From Rhizobium sp. CCGE531 (GTDB lineage: Bacteria; Pseudomonadota; Alphaproteobacteria; Rhizobiales; Rhizobiaceae), in NCBI RefSeq assembly GCF_003627795.1, contig NZ_CP032686.1, forward strand, positions 682,001 to 746,000: a DNA stretch of 64,000 nt. Direction: 5' to 3'. Position numbers and translations under genes: made by a program. Positions within the stretch are counted from its first letter, which is position 1, and each line of letters opens with the position of its first letter. Shown here one piece after another: positions 27,104 through 38,766 of this stretch. The notes under the pieces were generated by a model. That model was not told the DNA's origin. It worked only from the letters and a program-made list of their open reading frames with translations, and did not search any database.

Positions 27104-28366
27104 TTAGCGCGCGTCGTCGATCGCCTGGACGAGTTGTTTGACAGCTTCGTCTGAGGTCTTGATCTGGCCATGGACGAATTTAGAGACGACGTCCTTGTAG
27201 GCGTTGGCGATGGCCGGAGGTGCGCCGTAACCTTGTGCCAGCGAGCCGAACAGCGTGCCTTTCTCGTTGGCAGCCTTCAGGTCGGCGATGCCCTTCTTGC
27301 CGCAGGCGTCGAAGTCGGTATCCGGAACGTCGGTACGGGCCGGAACCGAACCCTTGACGACGTTGAAGGCCGACTGGAAGCTCTTCGACAATGTCGCCGT
27401 CGCAAGCGCAACCTGCGCCGCCTTGCGATCGTTAGGCACGTTGAACATGCCGAACATGTCGGAGTTGTAGATCACACTGCCTTCGGTGCCGGGGAAGCGA
27501 AAGCACAGGAAGTCCTTGTTCGGGGTCTTCTTGGCGGCAACGAATTCGCCTTTGGCCCAATCGCCCATGACCTGCACGAGCGCATCGCCCTTGATGACCA
27601 TCGCGGTCGCCAGGTTCCAGTCACGGCCGGAGAAATTCGGGTCGACGTACTTGACGATCTTGGCGAGATTGTCGAACGATTTCTTCATCGTGTCCGACTT
27701 CAGCGCCTCCTCGTCGAGGTCGTTCATCGCCTTCTTGTAGAACTCGGGACCGCCGGTCGATTCCACGATCGAGTCGAACATCGTCGCTTCCTGCCAGTTT
27801 TGGCCGCCGAGAGCGAGCGGAACGACGCCTGCGGCCTTCGCCTTGTCAAGCAGTGCGATCAGATCGTCGAATGTCTTCGGTTCCGTGCCACCGATCTTGT
27901 CCATAACGGCCTTGTTGATCCATAGCCAGTTCACCGAGTGAACGTTGACCGGGGCTGCGACCCATTTGCCATCGTATACGGAAAACTTCTGCAGTGCCGC
28001 CGGAACGGACTTGTCCCAGCCTTCCTTCTTGGCGGTTTCGGTCAGGTCACCCATGACCCCGGCCTGGGCGTAGTCGAGAACGGTATAGCCGAGCATCTGC
28101 GAGGCGGTCGGATAATTGCCCGCGGCAACCATCGCCTTCAGCGCGGTCATTGCAGCGTCGCCGCCACCGCCTGCTACAGGAACGTCCTTCCAGGCGTACC
28201 CTTCCTTGGAAAGGTCCTGCTTCAGAACATTGAGCGCCGCAGCTTCGCCGCCGGACGTCCACCAGTGCAACATCTGCACTTCTTTCACGTCGTCGGCGCG
28301 TGCCACGGCCGTCGCACCAGCAAATGCAAGTGCGATCACAGCGGTAGATGTCAGAAACTTGCGCAT
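27104..28366 (-). CDS. sugar ABC importer substrate-binding protein
   Basis: 420 residues from ATG 28366 ([20 protein letters not shown]), with GGGAGG 7 bases upstream; longer in-frame starts lack this. The first 25 residues are a Sec signal peptide ending ARADD. The mature protein starts [19 protein letters not shown], a standard CUT1 sugar-binding protein, with [19 protein letters not shown] in the middle. It captures the sugar in the periplasm for the two permeases and ATPase encoded next. Hairpins lie on both sides of the gene. The ligand cannot be read from sequence. Confidence 0.92.
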   Translation of the reverse strand: MRKFLTSTAVIALAFAGATAVARADDVKEVQMLHWWTSGGEAAALNVLKQDLSKEGYAWKDVPVAGGGGDAAMTALKAMVAAGNYPTASQMLGYTVLDYAQAGVMGDLTETAKKEGWDKSVPAALQKFSVYDGKWVAAPVNVHSVNWLWINKAVMDKIGGTEPKTFDDLIALLDKAKAAGVVPLALGGQNWQEATMFDSIVESTGGPEFYKKAMNDLDEEALKSDTMKKSFDNLAKIVKYVDPNFSGRDWNLATAMVIKGDALVQVMGDWAKGEFVAAKKTPNKDFLCFRFPGTEGSVIYNSDMFGMFNVPNDRKAAQVALATATLSKSFQSAFNVVKGSVPARTDVPDTDFDACGKKGIADLKAANEKGTLFGSLAQGYGAPPAIANAYKDVVSKFVHGQIKTSDEAVKQLVQAIDDAR

Positions 28367-28391
28367 TGAAAACCTCCCAGTGCATGTTTGA

Positions 28392-28413
28392 GGTGCGGGA
28401 CCATTCCCGCACC
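28392..28413 (-). terminator. hairpin upstream of the binding-protein gene
   Basis: A 9-bp perfect stem GGTGCGGGA/TCCCGCACC with loop CCAT, between the aldehyde dehydrogenase stop and the binding-protein ATG. It has no T-run, so it is better read as an mRNA-stabilising or processing element than as a full terminator. Confidence 0.6.
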
Positions 28414-28451
28414 GATCACCCGCCCTCCTCGGGCGTAGTCTCACTACCGGC

Positions 28452-29972
28452 CTAGGCCAGCGTTTCCTTTTTCGGCATCCACCAATTCGTGCGGGCGCCG
28501 ATGTGCATGTTGAGCGTCTTGGTCTCGGTGTAGTCCTCGACTGCATGCCGGCCGAGTTCTCTGCCGAGGCCAGACTGTTTGTAGCCGCCGAACGGAAGCT
28601 CCGAAGCCCCATCCATGAAAGTGTTCATCCAGACGGTGCCTGCCCTCACCTTACGGCCAACTGTCAGGCAGGTATCGAAGTTACGGCTCCAGACGCCTGC
28701 GGACAGGCCGTAATCGATGGAGTTAGCGATCTCGATTGCCTCGGCCGTGGTTTCGAAGGTCAGGACGGAAAGAACCGGACCAAAGACTTCCTCACGCGCC
28801 ACCGTCATATCAGGCGTGACCGCCTCGAGGATGGTCGGAGCCATAAACTGGCCCATGCCGAAATCGAGAGCTTCGCCGCCGTGAGCAATCTTCGCGCCAT
28901 TGCTCGTCGCGCCGGAGACGTAGGCGTTGATCTTCTCCAGGTGCTGCGGAGTGATGATCGCGCCGACCTGGGTGCTTGGATCGAGTGGATCGCCGACCTT
29001 GACGTCCTTCGCCAGCTCGGCGACGCGCTTCACCACGTCGGAGGCGATGCTCTTATGCAGGATCAGTCGCGAGCCCGCGTTGCAGCACTCTCCGGCGTTG
29101 AAGTAGGCGCCGAAGACTGCGGCGTCGATGAAGCCGTCGAGATCCGCGTCCGCAAAGACGATCTGCGGGTTCTTGCCGCCAAGCTCGAGCGAGACCTTCT
29201 TCAATGTCTGAGCGGCGTTGGTCATTGTCAGCTTGCCGACCCCCGTCGAACCCGTGAAGGACACCATGTCGACATGCGGATGCGTCGTCATGATCGCGCC
29301 CACTTCCGGTCCGGTGCCGGTGACGATGTTGACCGCGCCGTCCGGAAGGCCAGCCTCTTGTAGAATCTCGCCCAGCAGGAGCGTCGATCCCGAGGTGAGT
29401 TCGGAAGGCTTGACGACCGTCGTGCAACCGGCGGCAAGTGCAAAAGGCAGCTTCTGACCGACGATCAGGAACGGGAAATTCCACGGTGTGATGATCGACA
29501 CCACGCCGATGGCTTCACGAAGAACGACGCCCAGCGTACCGTCGCCTAGGGTGTTATAGCTCTCGCCATGCAGGTCACGGGCAAGTGCGGCGGCATATCG
29601 CCAAATGTCAACAGAACCAGCAATCTCCCCGCGAACCTGCGAGATCGGCTTTCCAGCTTCGATGGCGTCGAGATAGGCGAGCTCCTCGGAGCGCGCAGCG
29701 ATGAGATCGGCGGCCTTCAGAAGAACGGCAGACCGTTCGGACGCCGTCATCCGGGGCCAGGATCCATGATCGAAGGCCTTGCGTGCAGCGGCGATCGCGC
29801 GTTCGGCATCAGCCTTCGAGCCCTTCGGATAGCGGCTGACGACGACGCCATGGCTCGGTGCTACGCGTTCCATCGGCTGGGTGCCGCCGGCTTCCCACTT
29901 GCCGTCGATCAGCATCTTGAAATCGCGCGCCTTGTGATCGGCGAGAGCCTTGGGAGTAACCAGAACCGTCAT
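28452..29972 (-). CDS. NAD(P)-dependent aldehyde dehydrogenase
   Basis: 506 residues from ATG 29972 ([13 protein letters not shown]); AAGGAG lies 7 bases before it, while an ATG two codons earlier would be too close. The stop of the hydratase gene and this start share one base (TAATG). Catalytic Cys is in [12 protein letters not shown], the general-base Glu in [10 protein letters not shown], and the NAD site includes FTGSTGVGK. It belongs to the betaine-aldehyde/phenylacetaldehyde dehydrogenase-like class and should oxidise an aldehyde formed in the pathway to an acid, which the CoA-transferase next door could activate. Confidence 0.91.
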   Translation of the reverse strand: MTVLVTPKALADHKARDFKMLIDGKWEAGGTQPMERVAPSHGVVVSRYPKGSKADAERAIAAARKAFDHGSWPRMTASERSAVLLKAADLIAARSEELAYLDAIEAGKPISQVRGEIAGSVDIWRYAAALARDLHGESYNTLGDGTLGVVLREAIGVVSIITPWNFPFLIVGQKLPFALAAGCTTVVKPSELTSGSTLLLGEILQEAGLPDGAVNIVTGTGPEVGAIMTTHPHVDMVSFTGSTGVGKLTMTNAAQTLKKVSLELGGKNPQIVFADADLDGFIDAAVFGAYFNAGECCNAGSRLILHKSIASDVVKRVAELAKDVKVGDPLDPSTQVGAIITPQHLEKINAYVSGATSNGAKIAHGGEALDFGMGQFMAPTILEAVTPDMTVAREEVFGPVLSVLTFETTAEAIEIANSIDYGLSAGVWSRNFDTCLTVGRKVRAGTVWMNTFMDGASELPFGGYKQSGLGRELGRHAVEDYTETKTLNMHIGARTNWWMPKKETLA

Positions 29973-30751
29973 TACCATTCTCCTTTGAACTGTGCGGGGC
30001 GCTTCTCCGTGAAGGAAGCAACGCCCTCCTTTAGATCCCCCGTCTTCGCAACAAGGATCGAGCCCAGCGCCTCGACGGCGGTCCCGTTGTCCTCGCCATT
30101 TGCGGAGGCGATCATGAGTTTGACGACTTCGAGCGCGGCCGGACCGCGTGCTGCGATGCGCGCCGCATACTCCCTGGCAGCCGCGACGGCGTTGCCTGTC
30201 GTTGTGACTGCGTCGACGATGCCGAAAGCACGTGCCTCCTCGGCAGTGAATATCTCTCCACCAAGAGCCATCCGGCGCACAAGCTGGGCGCCGAAGCGCT
30301 TCACCAGACGCTGGGTGCCGGACCAGCCGGGAACCATACCAAGACCCGTCTCGGGAAGGCCGATCTTGATCTGCTCCTCCGCGATGCGAATGTCGGCGAC
30401 ACCCGCAAGCTCAAGCCCGCCGCCAAGCGCATGACCATTGAGAGCTGCGACGAGCGGGACGCGAAGCGTTGCGAGCCGCTCGAAGATGCGATGACCGTGA
30501 CGAACCCATGCGTGACCGAACTCTTCGGCTCGCATTCCACCCCAAGCCTTGATGTCGCCGCCGGCCGAGAATCCCTTGCCTTCGCCGGTCAGGATCGCGA
30601 CTCGAACCTTTGAGTTGGCCTCCACTTCGTCAGCGGCATCGGACAACGCCTTGAGCATGTCGAGGTCGAGTGCGTTCAGCTTTTCAGGCCGCGAAACCGT
30701 CATCGTCGCGACGTGGCCTTCCACGTCGACCTTCACCGTACCGCTAGCCAT
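29972..30751 (-). CDS. enoyl-CoA hydratase/isomerase family protein
   Basis: 259 residues from ATG 30751 (MASGTVKVDVEGHVATMTVS), inside the last codons of the CoA-transferase gene (8-base overlap). Oxyanion-hole motifs are GFSAGGDIKAW near 60 and NGHALGGGLELA near 105; GLPETGLGMVPGWSGTQRL is the family signature. It hydrates or isomerises an acyl-CoA. Tight overlap with the CoA-transferase and dehydrogenase genes implies a three-step acid/CoA segment within the operon. Confidence 0.9.
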   Translation of the reverse strand: MASGTVKVDVEGHVATMTVSRPEKLNALDLDMLKALSDAADEVEANSKVRVAILTGEGKGFSAGGDIKAWGGMRAEEFGHAWVRHGHRIFERLATLRVPLVAALNGHALGGGLELAGVADIRIAEEQIKIGLPETGLGMVPGWSGTQRLVKRFGAQLVRRMALGGEIFTAEEARAFGIVDAVTTTGNAVAAAREYAARIAARGPAALEVVKLMIASANGEDNGTAVEALGSILVAKTGDLKEGVASFTEKRPAQFKGEW

Positions 30752-32357
30752 TGAAGGTGCCCTCCAGAACGCGGGCGCCCTTCTTCGGAAGCGAGAGATC
30801 GATGTTGGCTTCGGCAAAGAGGTTCGAGTCCATGACCTTGAGATCTTCGGAAACGATCAGCGAAAATTCGGACTGGCCCAGGATGTGTTCCTGGAGATCG
30901 ATACCCGGAGCGATCTCCGTCACCACGATGCCCTGCGGCGTCAGTTTCATGACGCAGCGCTCGGTGACATAGATGATGTCCTGCCCCTGTTCGATCGCCC
31001 GCTTACCCGAGAAGGTGACATGCTCGACGTGGTTGACCAGCTTCTTGAGTTTGCCTTCCTTCTCGATCACAAGCCTGCCTTCTGCGATCGCCAGCTTTGC
31101 GCCCGCGTTGAACATTCCGGAGAATACGATCTTCTTCGCCCGCGCCGTGATGTCGACGAAGCCGCCTGCGCCCGCGGTGACATGCGGACGGAACGACAAT
31201 TTGGACACGTTGACCGAGCCGTCGCTGCCGATTTCCAGAAAGGAAAGCAGCGAGGCGTCGAAACCGGCCCCCTGGAAATAGGTAAACTGGTACGGCGAAG
31301 GCATGTAGGCGTCGGCGTTCGAGGCGCAGCCGAAGGCGAAGTCAAGAAGCGGAACGCCACCGACAGCACCCTGCTCGATGACCCATGTCACAGCACCATG
31401 AAGGCCCTCTTCCATCAGAATGCGGGGCACATTCGCCGAGATGCCGAAGCCAAGGTTGACGCAGCTTCCGGCCTGCAGTTCCTGCGCAACACGACGGGCG
31501 ATGACCTTCTGGATGTTGAACTCCGGGACCCGGAAAGTGTCGAGCGGCCGGAAGATCTCTCCGGAGATCGCCGGATCGTAGGGCGTCTGCGTCGTCTGTT
31601 TCTGATCCGGATCGACGATGACATAGTCGACGAGCATGCCAGGCACGCGCACGTCGTGCGGCTTCAGCGAGCCTTCCTTGGTTATGCGCTTGACCTGGGC
31701 TATGACGATGCCGCCGCTGTTGCGGGCAGCGAGCGCCTGATCGAGGCCACCGAGATACGCGCCTTCTTGTTCGTAGGTGAGATTGCCGCGCTCGTCGGCG
31801 GTCGTTGCACGGATGATGGCGACTTGCGGCACGATCGACGGGAAGAACAGATAGTCGTCGCCTTCGAAGGAGACCCGTTTGACTACCGGCTCCCCGGCCC
31901 CGAGATCGTTCATGGCGCAACCCTGCCGGTTCGGATCGACGAACGTGTCGATGCCGACCTTCGTCAGAACGCCGGGGCGCTTGGCGGCGGCTTCCCGGTG
32001 AATATCGAACATGATGCCCGAAGGAATATTGTAGGCCGGAATCTCGTTGTTCGTGATCATCTGCCAGATCAGCGGCGGCTCCGCGCTGGATGGACCCGAT
32101 GGATAGGAACCGCCGATGATCTTCTTGAGAAGACCCTTCTTGGCGATGTAATCGACGCCCTTGATGCCGCTCATGTCACCGGCGGCGATCGGATGCAGTG
32201 TCGTGATATCCCTTGGGTGACCGGTGCTGTCGAAGCGCTCGCCAATCGCCTTCAACATGAGGTCGGGGCAGCCGAGGCCGCTCGACGACGAAACGGAGAC
32301 GACGGCGCCGTCCGGAATGAGGGCTGCGGCTTCCGCCGGGGTGATGTGCTTGCTCAT
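30744..32357 (-). CDS. acyl-CoA:carboxylate CoA-transferase, fused subunits (YdiF/propionate CoA-transferase type)
   Basis: 537 residues holding both CoA-transferase halves. N-terminal: AAALIPDGAVVSVSSSSGLGCPD and GGSYPSGPSS. C-terminal: GSCVNLGFGISANVP and the active-site Glu in VIEQGAVGGVPLL near residue 335. The enzyme moves CoA between carboxylic acids through a glutamyl-CoA intermediate. It begins 6 bases after the second Gfo/Idh/MocA gene and overlaps the hydratase. A long Arg/His-rich frame lies antisense and is not a gene. Confidence 0.91.
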   Translation of the reverse strand: MSKHITPAEAAALIPDGAVVSVSSSSGLGCPDLMLKAIGERFDSTGHPRDITTLHPIAAGDMSGIKGVDYIAKKGLLKKIIGGSYPSGPSSAEPPLIWQMITNNEIPAYNIPSGIMFDIHREAAAKRPGVLTKVGIDTFVDPNRQGCAMNDLGAGEPVVKRVSFEGDDYLFFPSIVPQVAIIRATTADERGNLTYEQEGAYLGGLDQALAARNSGGIVIAQVKRITKEGSLKPHDVRVPGMLVDYVIVDPDQKQTTQTPYDPAISGEIFRPLDTFRVPEFNIQKVIARRVAQELQAGSCVNLGFGISANVPRILMEEGLHGAVTWVIEQGAVGGVPLLDFAFGCASNADAYMPSPYQFTYFQGAGFDASLLSFLEIGSDGSVNVSKLSFRPHVTAGAGGFVDITARAKKIVFSGMFNAGAKLAIAEGRLVIEKEGKLKKLVNHVEHVTFSGKRAIEQGQDIIYVTERCVMKLTPQGIVVTEIAPGIDLQEHILGQSEFSLIVSEDLKVMDSNLFAEANIDLSLPKKGARVLEGTFNG

Positions 32358-32363
32358 GTTCGT

Positions 32364-34411
<2,048 letters not shown>

Positions 34412-34448
34412 GACAAACCTCCAGCGGCCTCCACCATATCGATTTATT

Positions 34449-34466
34449 AATTGGAACGTTCCAATT
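34449..34466. promoter_or_regulatory. LacI-type operator, perfect 18-bp palindrome
   Basis: AATTGGAACGTTCCAATT is a perfect palindrome with the central CG typical of LacI-family sites. It sits just upstream of the LacI gene. Confidence 0.8.
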
Positions 34467-34588
34467 CAGTCAAGAGAAAAAAATCGAACACCTACCGCAG
34501 GGCGCAACGATATCACATAACTCTATGTATTTGTTATAATAATAATTTTTCGGCGTTTTGGCCGAGCAGTCATTGATGGTAAATATTT

Positions 34589-34600
34589 TTGGAACGATCT
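34589..34600. promoter_or_regulatory. second, partial LacI-type half-site
   Basis: TTGGAACG (34589-34596) repeats the left half of the palindrome 140 bases upstream; the right half is degenerate (ATCTAA). It could be an auxiliary operator for looping. Confidence 0.4.
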
Positions 34601-34791
34601 AAATGTTATATAGATGATCGCTTGCTCGCGAACGGAAAATGAAAAGCCAGAATCCATCTCTGATCTGTCCAGTTCTCTCGTGGGCCGCGCGAGCTTCTTG
34701 CAAAAAATTGGTAGGGCCTGCCGCCAGGAGTGAAGCCGTCGTGCTCAGAGCGGCGGGCCTGCCAGATCATATCCGTAGGAAGACGGTGCGC

Positions 34792-35907
34792 TCAAAGCCG
34801 ACAAGGTCCATCCATGATACCCGGCTTGGAGTCGGCCGGCGGCCGGGACTCGATATGCAGGTCGGAGGCCCGCAAGTCCTTCGCTGTCAGGATAGCAGGG
34901 AGTTGCAGCCGCGCCGGCATATCTTCACGCTGTATATGAGTGCATGTGCGAAATGTTGCCCCTCCGCTGGTCACCGTCACAACCTCCGATGCCTCGACCG
35001 TCGAACCGTCATTCAGGGACACCACGAATTTGGCGCTTCGGTTCTTGCCGGCACGTTTGACGGAAACCAGCTGATCGGCAGTAAGGCTCTTCACCCGCTC
35101 GGCAAAAGCGACCATGAGCTTGGCGATCGCCGCCTGCTGCGACTGGCTGAACGCCGCCGGATCATAGTCTTCCGAGAGAGAAAGGATCGCCGTCCGCGAC
35201 GCCGTATCGGCGGATTCCAGAACCCAGGTCGATGTGACCGGGACGCTGACGCCGCCATAATCCTCGTTGCGCGAGGCCGCCAAGCTCTGCCCGATGCTCA
35301 TGGTCTCGTTCTGATAGGCTTGTCCCATGGCAAGCAATTGCGCTTCCGGCACCAGGACGGTGACAATTTGAATGGGGTTTTCCTGTATGCGGTTGATGAT
35401 GTCATAGACGCCGCTTTCCGGCGCAGCGACAGTTCCACCTGGCCCGTTTGCCGCCATTTTCCGCATGTTCCCCAGTATCTGATCCACGCCGAACGGACTG
35501 CGCGGATAGCCGTTCAGATCCGTTTCGAGCTCGAGCGCGCCAACACCGTAAGCAGTGAGAGAATTGCGATAAAGCGTGTTCATCTGATAGGTTTCGGCAG
35601 CGCCGGCAGCGTCATCCGGCAGGTCGGCGCCGAGGGACCAGCGAACCCGCATGCCCTTGTCGTCTCGCGATAGAACTGTCATGCGCTGGCGAAAGTCGCC
35701 GCGTATCGTTACGGGAAAGGAGCCTGACTTGTCGAACCAGAAAGACATATCGCTTTCGTTCGCCTTTTGGACGCGATAGCTGTGCTCGGCCCCGGTTGCC
35801 GGCGCATAACCAGGAACGGTGGCACTCTCGTCAGACCATGCAGGGCTCGACAGCGCGGCGCTGACGCAAAGGCAGGCAACAGCCGTTCTCAAGCACAATG
35901 TCTTCAT
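34792..35907 (-). CDS. exported protein of unknown function
   Basis: 371 residues from ATG 35907 (MKTLCLRTAVACLCVSAALS), which overlaps the previous stop in ATGA; the ATG 12 bases earlier is less likely. The first 28 residues form a Sec signal peptide ending PAWSDE. The mature part is beta-rich in composition with no family I recognise: it has repeated Thr/Val strands and phrases such as VTIRGDFRQRMTVLS and SAKFVVSLNDGSTVEASEVV. No membrane anchor is seen after the signal. It is translationally coupled to the upstream gene, so the two products likely work together in the periplasm or outside the cell. Confidence 0.7.
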   Translation of the reverse strand: MKTLCLRTAVACLCVSAALSSPAWSDESATVPGYAPATGAEHSYRVQKANESDMSFWFDKSGSFPVTIRGDFRQRMTVLSRDDKGMRVRWSLGADLPDDAAGAAETYQMNTLYRNSLTAYGVGALELETDLNGYPRSPFGVDQILGNMRKMAANGPGGTVAAPESGVYDIINRIQENPIQIVTVLVPEAQLLAMGQAYQNETMSIGQSLAASRNEDYGGVSVPVTSTWVLESADTASRTAILSLSEDYDPAAFSQSQQAAIAKLMVAFAERVKSLTADQLVSVKRAGKNRSAKFVVSLNDGSTVEASEVVTVTSGGATFRTCTHIQREDMPARLQLPAILTAKDLRASDLHIESRPPADSKPGIMDGPCRL

Positions 35908-36788
35908 TCGGATCTCCATGGCGCTGCTGCAGTTACGACACCGAAGGGATTGAATTTATATTCATCCTCCTCATATCGACTGTCGTCGGATAAAGTGGCG
36001 TGACGATCCGTTACGGCCGCTCCAACGCCTTTTTGGGTCATTTCATCGGCGATTTCATCAATCAGCGCGGCGATCTTGAGCTGCTCGACATTGGTTGACG
36101 GCGGTTGATCGCTCTTTCGATCGAGTGTGACCAACACATCAGGCAAGCCAATCAGATGAAATCCGACGCTCGCCATCCCTTCAAAGTCATCGCCGATAGG
36201 GCGGCGCGCGAAGGCGAGACGGCAACTCCTCGCAAGTGCCAGCAAATCTTGGGCGCCCGTTGCGCTGAGCGCCTGCTCGCAAAGCTCCTTCCATCGCCGC
36301 ACGCCGTGGGCGACACCCGCACTCTCGCCCTTTGCCGCGATCGCACCGTGATCAAGCATGTATTTTACGAACGCCAAGGCTTTTGCCGATGTCGTTACGG
36401 TTGTTTCCGCCGTCATTGGCGGGCCAAGGACATATAGGACCGAGCCGTGCCCGGCGACGGCGTCTTCGTCAGCCTCTTCATAAGCATCGGGATCGACGCG
36501 ATCCCAGCAAATATTGAACGATCGTACCATCCGATCGTCAGGCTTATCCTGCGAGAACTCATCATCAATGGTAAAGCCGCCGCCGAGCATCTCGATGGCT
36601 ATACGAGCGCCCTGATCGAGAGCCGCAAGGCCATTTTCTCTACCGAGAAAACAAAGGACGTGGCGCGGTTTGTAATTGGAACGGGATACGGCAAATGGCG
36701 GAGATTTGCTTGATGCCATGCCGAGGGACGGCTTGCTCAGGATAAGGCCGCCCAGGAATGCAAGAACGCCACGACGCACTGAGTTCAT
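35904..36788 (-). CDS. exported protein of unknown function, partner of the next gene
   Basis: 294 residues. The start MNSVRRGVLAFLGGLILSKP looks like a signal or membrane anchor with twin-Arg-free n-region. The body includes RHVLCFLGRENGLAALDQGA, then SVLYVLGPPMTAETTVTTSA and GAIAAKGESAGVAHGVRRWK; the latter pattern recalls DUF4261-like proteins, but I cannot confirm it. The C-terminus is acidic. It overlaps the next gene by 4 bases. No function is assigned. Confidence 0.65.
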   Translation of the reverse strand: MNSVRRGVLAFLGGLILSKPSLGMASSKSPPFAVSRSNYKPRHVLCFLGRENGLAALDQGARIAIEMLGGGFTIDDEFSQDKPDDRMVRSFNICWDRVDPDAYEEADEDAVAGHGSVLYVLGPPMTAETTVTTSAKALAFVKYMLDHGAIAAKGESAGVAHGVRRWKELCEQALSATGAQDLLALARSCRLAFARRPIGDDFEGMASVGFHLIGLPDVLVTLDRKSDQPPSTNVEQLKIAALIDEIADEMTQKGVGAAVTDRHATLSDDSRYEEDEYKFNPFGVVTAAAPWRSE

Positions 36789-37206
36789 TCCAGCATCCTA
36801 TGGTTTTCAATCAATAGCATCGCGAATTTTCGCAACACGCTATCCAAGCCCCACCATACCGCGCTCACCCTATTTCCGCCGCTTCTTGATTTCAACAGAC
36901 AACTGCCGGTTGGTTGAGCTGGGCGGCTGATTTGGCCTGATATTTCATATTTTTGTTCTGGCGGCGTGCTCCCCGCCTCTTCTCCATGGTCAGTGCGACC
37001 GTTTTAGCTCGAGCTTCGATTTCCGACCGCAAGGGCAATATCACCCAATTGGCATCAATCATTGGGCAGGCTGGCGCCGGACCATATTCAGCAACGCCTA
37101 TTGACAACTTGTCCTTCATGGGACTTGATGTGGGAATCCGTTAAAACGGACAGATGTCCAATATATAGGACATTGGGAACCATGCTTTACAAAAAGGGGA
37201 ACCGCA
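36789..37206. other. intergenic region, promoter of the amino acid importer
   Basis: 418 bases between divergent units. No protein-coding frame is convincing. The right end holds an inverted repeat (37154-37173) and an AGGGGA ribosome site before the binding-protein gene. Confidence 0.6.
37154..37173 (+). promoter_or_regulatory. inverted-repeat operator upstream of the amino acid importer
   Basis: ATGTCC (37154-37159), eight AT bases, GGACAT (37168-37173). The AT centre could contain the -10 box. The IclR regulator encoded at the end of this operon is the obvious candidate binder. Confidence 0.55.
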
Positions 37207-38046
37207 ATGACGATTTCACTTCGAACCGGCCTGATCTCACTGGCCGCGACAGCAATTCTATGCAGCCCGGTGCTGGCCGCCGGCAGCAAGCTTGATGAGG
37301 TGCTCGCCCGCGGCCACCTCGTCATGGGAACCGGCAGCACCAACGCGCCCTGGCACTTCAAGAGCGCGGACGACAAGCTCCAGGGCTTTGACGTCGACAT
37401 GGGCCATATCATCGCCAAGGCCCTCTTCAGCGATCCGGACAAGATCGAATATGTCAACCAGTCCTCGGACGCGCGCATTCCGAACATCACCACCGATAAG
37501 GTCGACATCACCTGCCAGTTCATGACGGTGACGGGCGAGCGTGCTCAGCAGATCGCTTTCACGATTCCCTATTATCGCGAGGGCGTCGGCCTCATGCTCA
37601 AGGCAGACGGCAAATATGCCGATTATGCCGCACTCAAGGCAGCCGGCTCCTCGGTGACGATCTCGGTGCTTCAGAATGTCTATGCGGAAGCCATGGTTCA
37701 TGCGGCCCTTCCGGAGGCAACCGTCGACCAGTACGATTCCGTCGACCTGATCTACCAGGCGCTGGAATCCGGCCGGGCTGATGCGGCTGCCACCGATCAG
37801 TCGTCACTTGCCTGGTACATGACTCAAAACCCCGGCAAGTATAAGGATGCCGGTTATGGATGGAACCCGCAGACCTATGCCTGCGGCGTCAAGCGCGGCG
37901 ATCAGGACTGGCTGAACTTCGTCAATACCGCCCTTCACGAGGCGATGACCGGCGTCGAGTTCGACACTTATGCAAAGTCCTATAAAACTTGGTTCGGCAA
38001 AGACCTGGCACCTCCGCAGATCGGCTTTCCGGTCGAATTCAAGTAG
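37207..38046 (+). CDS. polar amino acid ABC importer, substrate-binding protein
   Basis: 279 residues. Signal peptide MTISLRTGLISLAATAILCS ending LAAG. The mature protein is a family 3 solute-binding protein: GHLVMGTGSTNAPWHF, GFDVDMGHIIAKALF, QFMTVTGERAQQIAF, ATDQSSLAWYM. It binds a polar amino acid or related amine in the periplasm. It is first in an operon with two permeases, an ATPase, a RidA protein and an IclR regulator. The ligand cannot be told from sequence; RidA suggests an amino acid whose breakdown yields enamines. Confidence 0.9.
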   Translation: MTISLRTGLISLAATAILCSPVLAAGSKLDEVLARGHLVMGTGSTNAPWHFKSADDKLQGFDVDMGHIIAKALFSDPDKIEYVNQSSDARIPNITTDKVDITCQFMTVTGERAQQIAFTIPYYREGVGLMLKADGKYADYAALKAAGSSVTISVLQNVYAEAMVHAALPEATVDQYDSVDLIYQALESGRADAAATDQSSLAWYMTQNPGKYKDAGYGWNPQTYACGVKRGDQDWLNFVNTALHEAMTGVEFDTYAKSYKTWFGKDLAPPQIGFPVEFK

Positions 38047-38053
38047 TTGGCAA

Positions 38054-38080
38054 AAGGAACGGGAGTATCTCCCGTTCCTT
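38054..38080 (+). terminator. strong hairpin between binding-protein and permease genes
   Basis: A 12-bp perfect stem (38054-38065 with 38069-38080) and a TAT loop lie directly after the binding-protein stop. Only a short mixed pyrimidine tract follows, so it is probably a partial terminator or stability element that keeps binding-protein levels above permease levels. Confidence 0.7.
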
Positions 38081-38099
38081 CTTCTGGAGGTGGCCTGTC

Positions 38100-38762
38100 A
38101 TGGGTTACACGCTGAATTTTGCCGCCGTTTGGCGCAACTTTGATTTTCTTTTGAGCGGATTGATGCTGAGCCTTGGGCTGGCTGTGATCTCGCTGGTGAT
38201 TGGTGCCGCGCTTGGTCTTCTGGTGGCCTTTGCGCTGATCTCGAAGCAACGGGTTGCTTCAGTGCCGGCACGCTGTTACGTCACGCTTATCCGCAATCTG
38301 CCAATCCTGGTGCTTGTGCTTTTTGCTTTCTTTGCATTGCCGCAAATAGGTTTCAGGCTCGACAAGATAAAAAGCTTCGTTCTCGTCCTGTCCTTGTACT
38401 CGGGCGCCTATCTCGCCGAAGTATTTCGTGCTGGCCTGCTGTCCATCCCGAGGGGCCTGACGGAGGCCGGGCTTGCGATCGGCCTCACCGGGATGCAGAT
38501 TCGTACATCGATCGTCGCCCCGCTGATGCTGCGCAATGTGCTGCCTTCCTTGTCGTCAACCGTCATATCGCTGTTCAAGGATACCTCGCTCGCTGCAACC
38601 ATTGCCGTTCCGGAACTGACTTTTGCCGCGCGCAAGATCAACGTCGAAAGCTTCCGCGTGGTCGAGACATGGCTGGTTACCTCAGCGCTCTATGTCGCAA
38701 CCTGTCTCCTGATCGCCGCCGCCATGCGCTTTGTTGAACGCCGGCTGGCACTGCCGAGGTAA
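38100..38762 (+). CDS. amino acid ABC importer permease (first)
   Basis: 220 residues from ATG 38100, preceded by CTGGAGG. About five membrane spans (GLMLSLGLAVISLVIGAALG; LIRNLPILVLVLFAFFALPQ). The His/Glu/Gln-type permease loop EVFRAGLLSIPRGLTEAGLA contacts the ATPase. It pairs with the second permease, whose ATG is 4 bases beyond its stop. Confidence 0.91.
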   Translation: MGYTLNFAAVWRNFDFLLSGLMLSLGLAVISLVIGAALGLLVAFALISKQRVASVPARCYVTLIRNLPILVLVLFAFFALPQIGFRLDKIKSFVLVLSLYSGAYLAEVFRAGLLSIPRGLTEAGLAIGLTGMQIRTSIVAPLMLRNVLPSLSSTVISLFKDTSLAATIAVPELTFAARKINVESFRVVETWLVTSALYVATCLLIAAAMRFVERRLALPR

Positions 38763-38766
38763 GTCG

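Larger units (their letters stand above)
34412..34791. other. regulatory intergenic region, no gene
   Basis: 380 bases between the exported-protein pair and the LacI operon. It is AT-rich from 34480 to 34620 and holds two LacI-type sites (listed). I see no coding sequence on the plus strand: the frame that opens at 34639 is antisense to the exported protein. Confidence 0.6.

Noticed and set aside
26056..27141. Plus-strand frame of 361 codons over the permease gene
   Set aside because: Antisense to a clear MalF-type permease; its composition is very rich in charged residues.
34639..35673. Plus-strand frame of 344 codons that could look like a divergent gene after the LacI operator
   Set aside because: The opposite strand encodes a protein with a clear signal peptide and start overlap; this frame is Arg-rich and unlike any protein.
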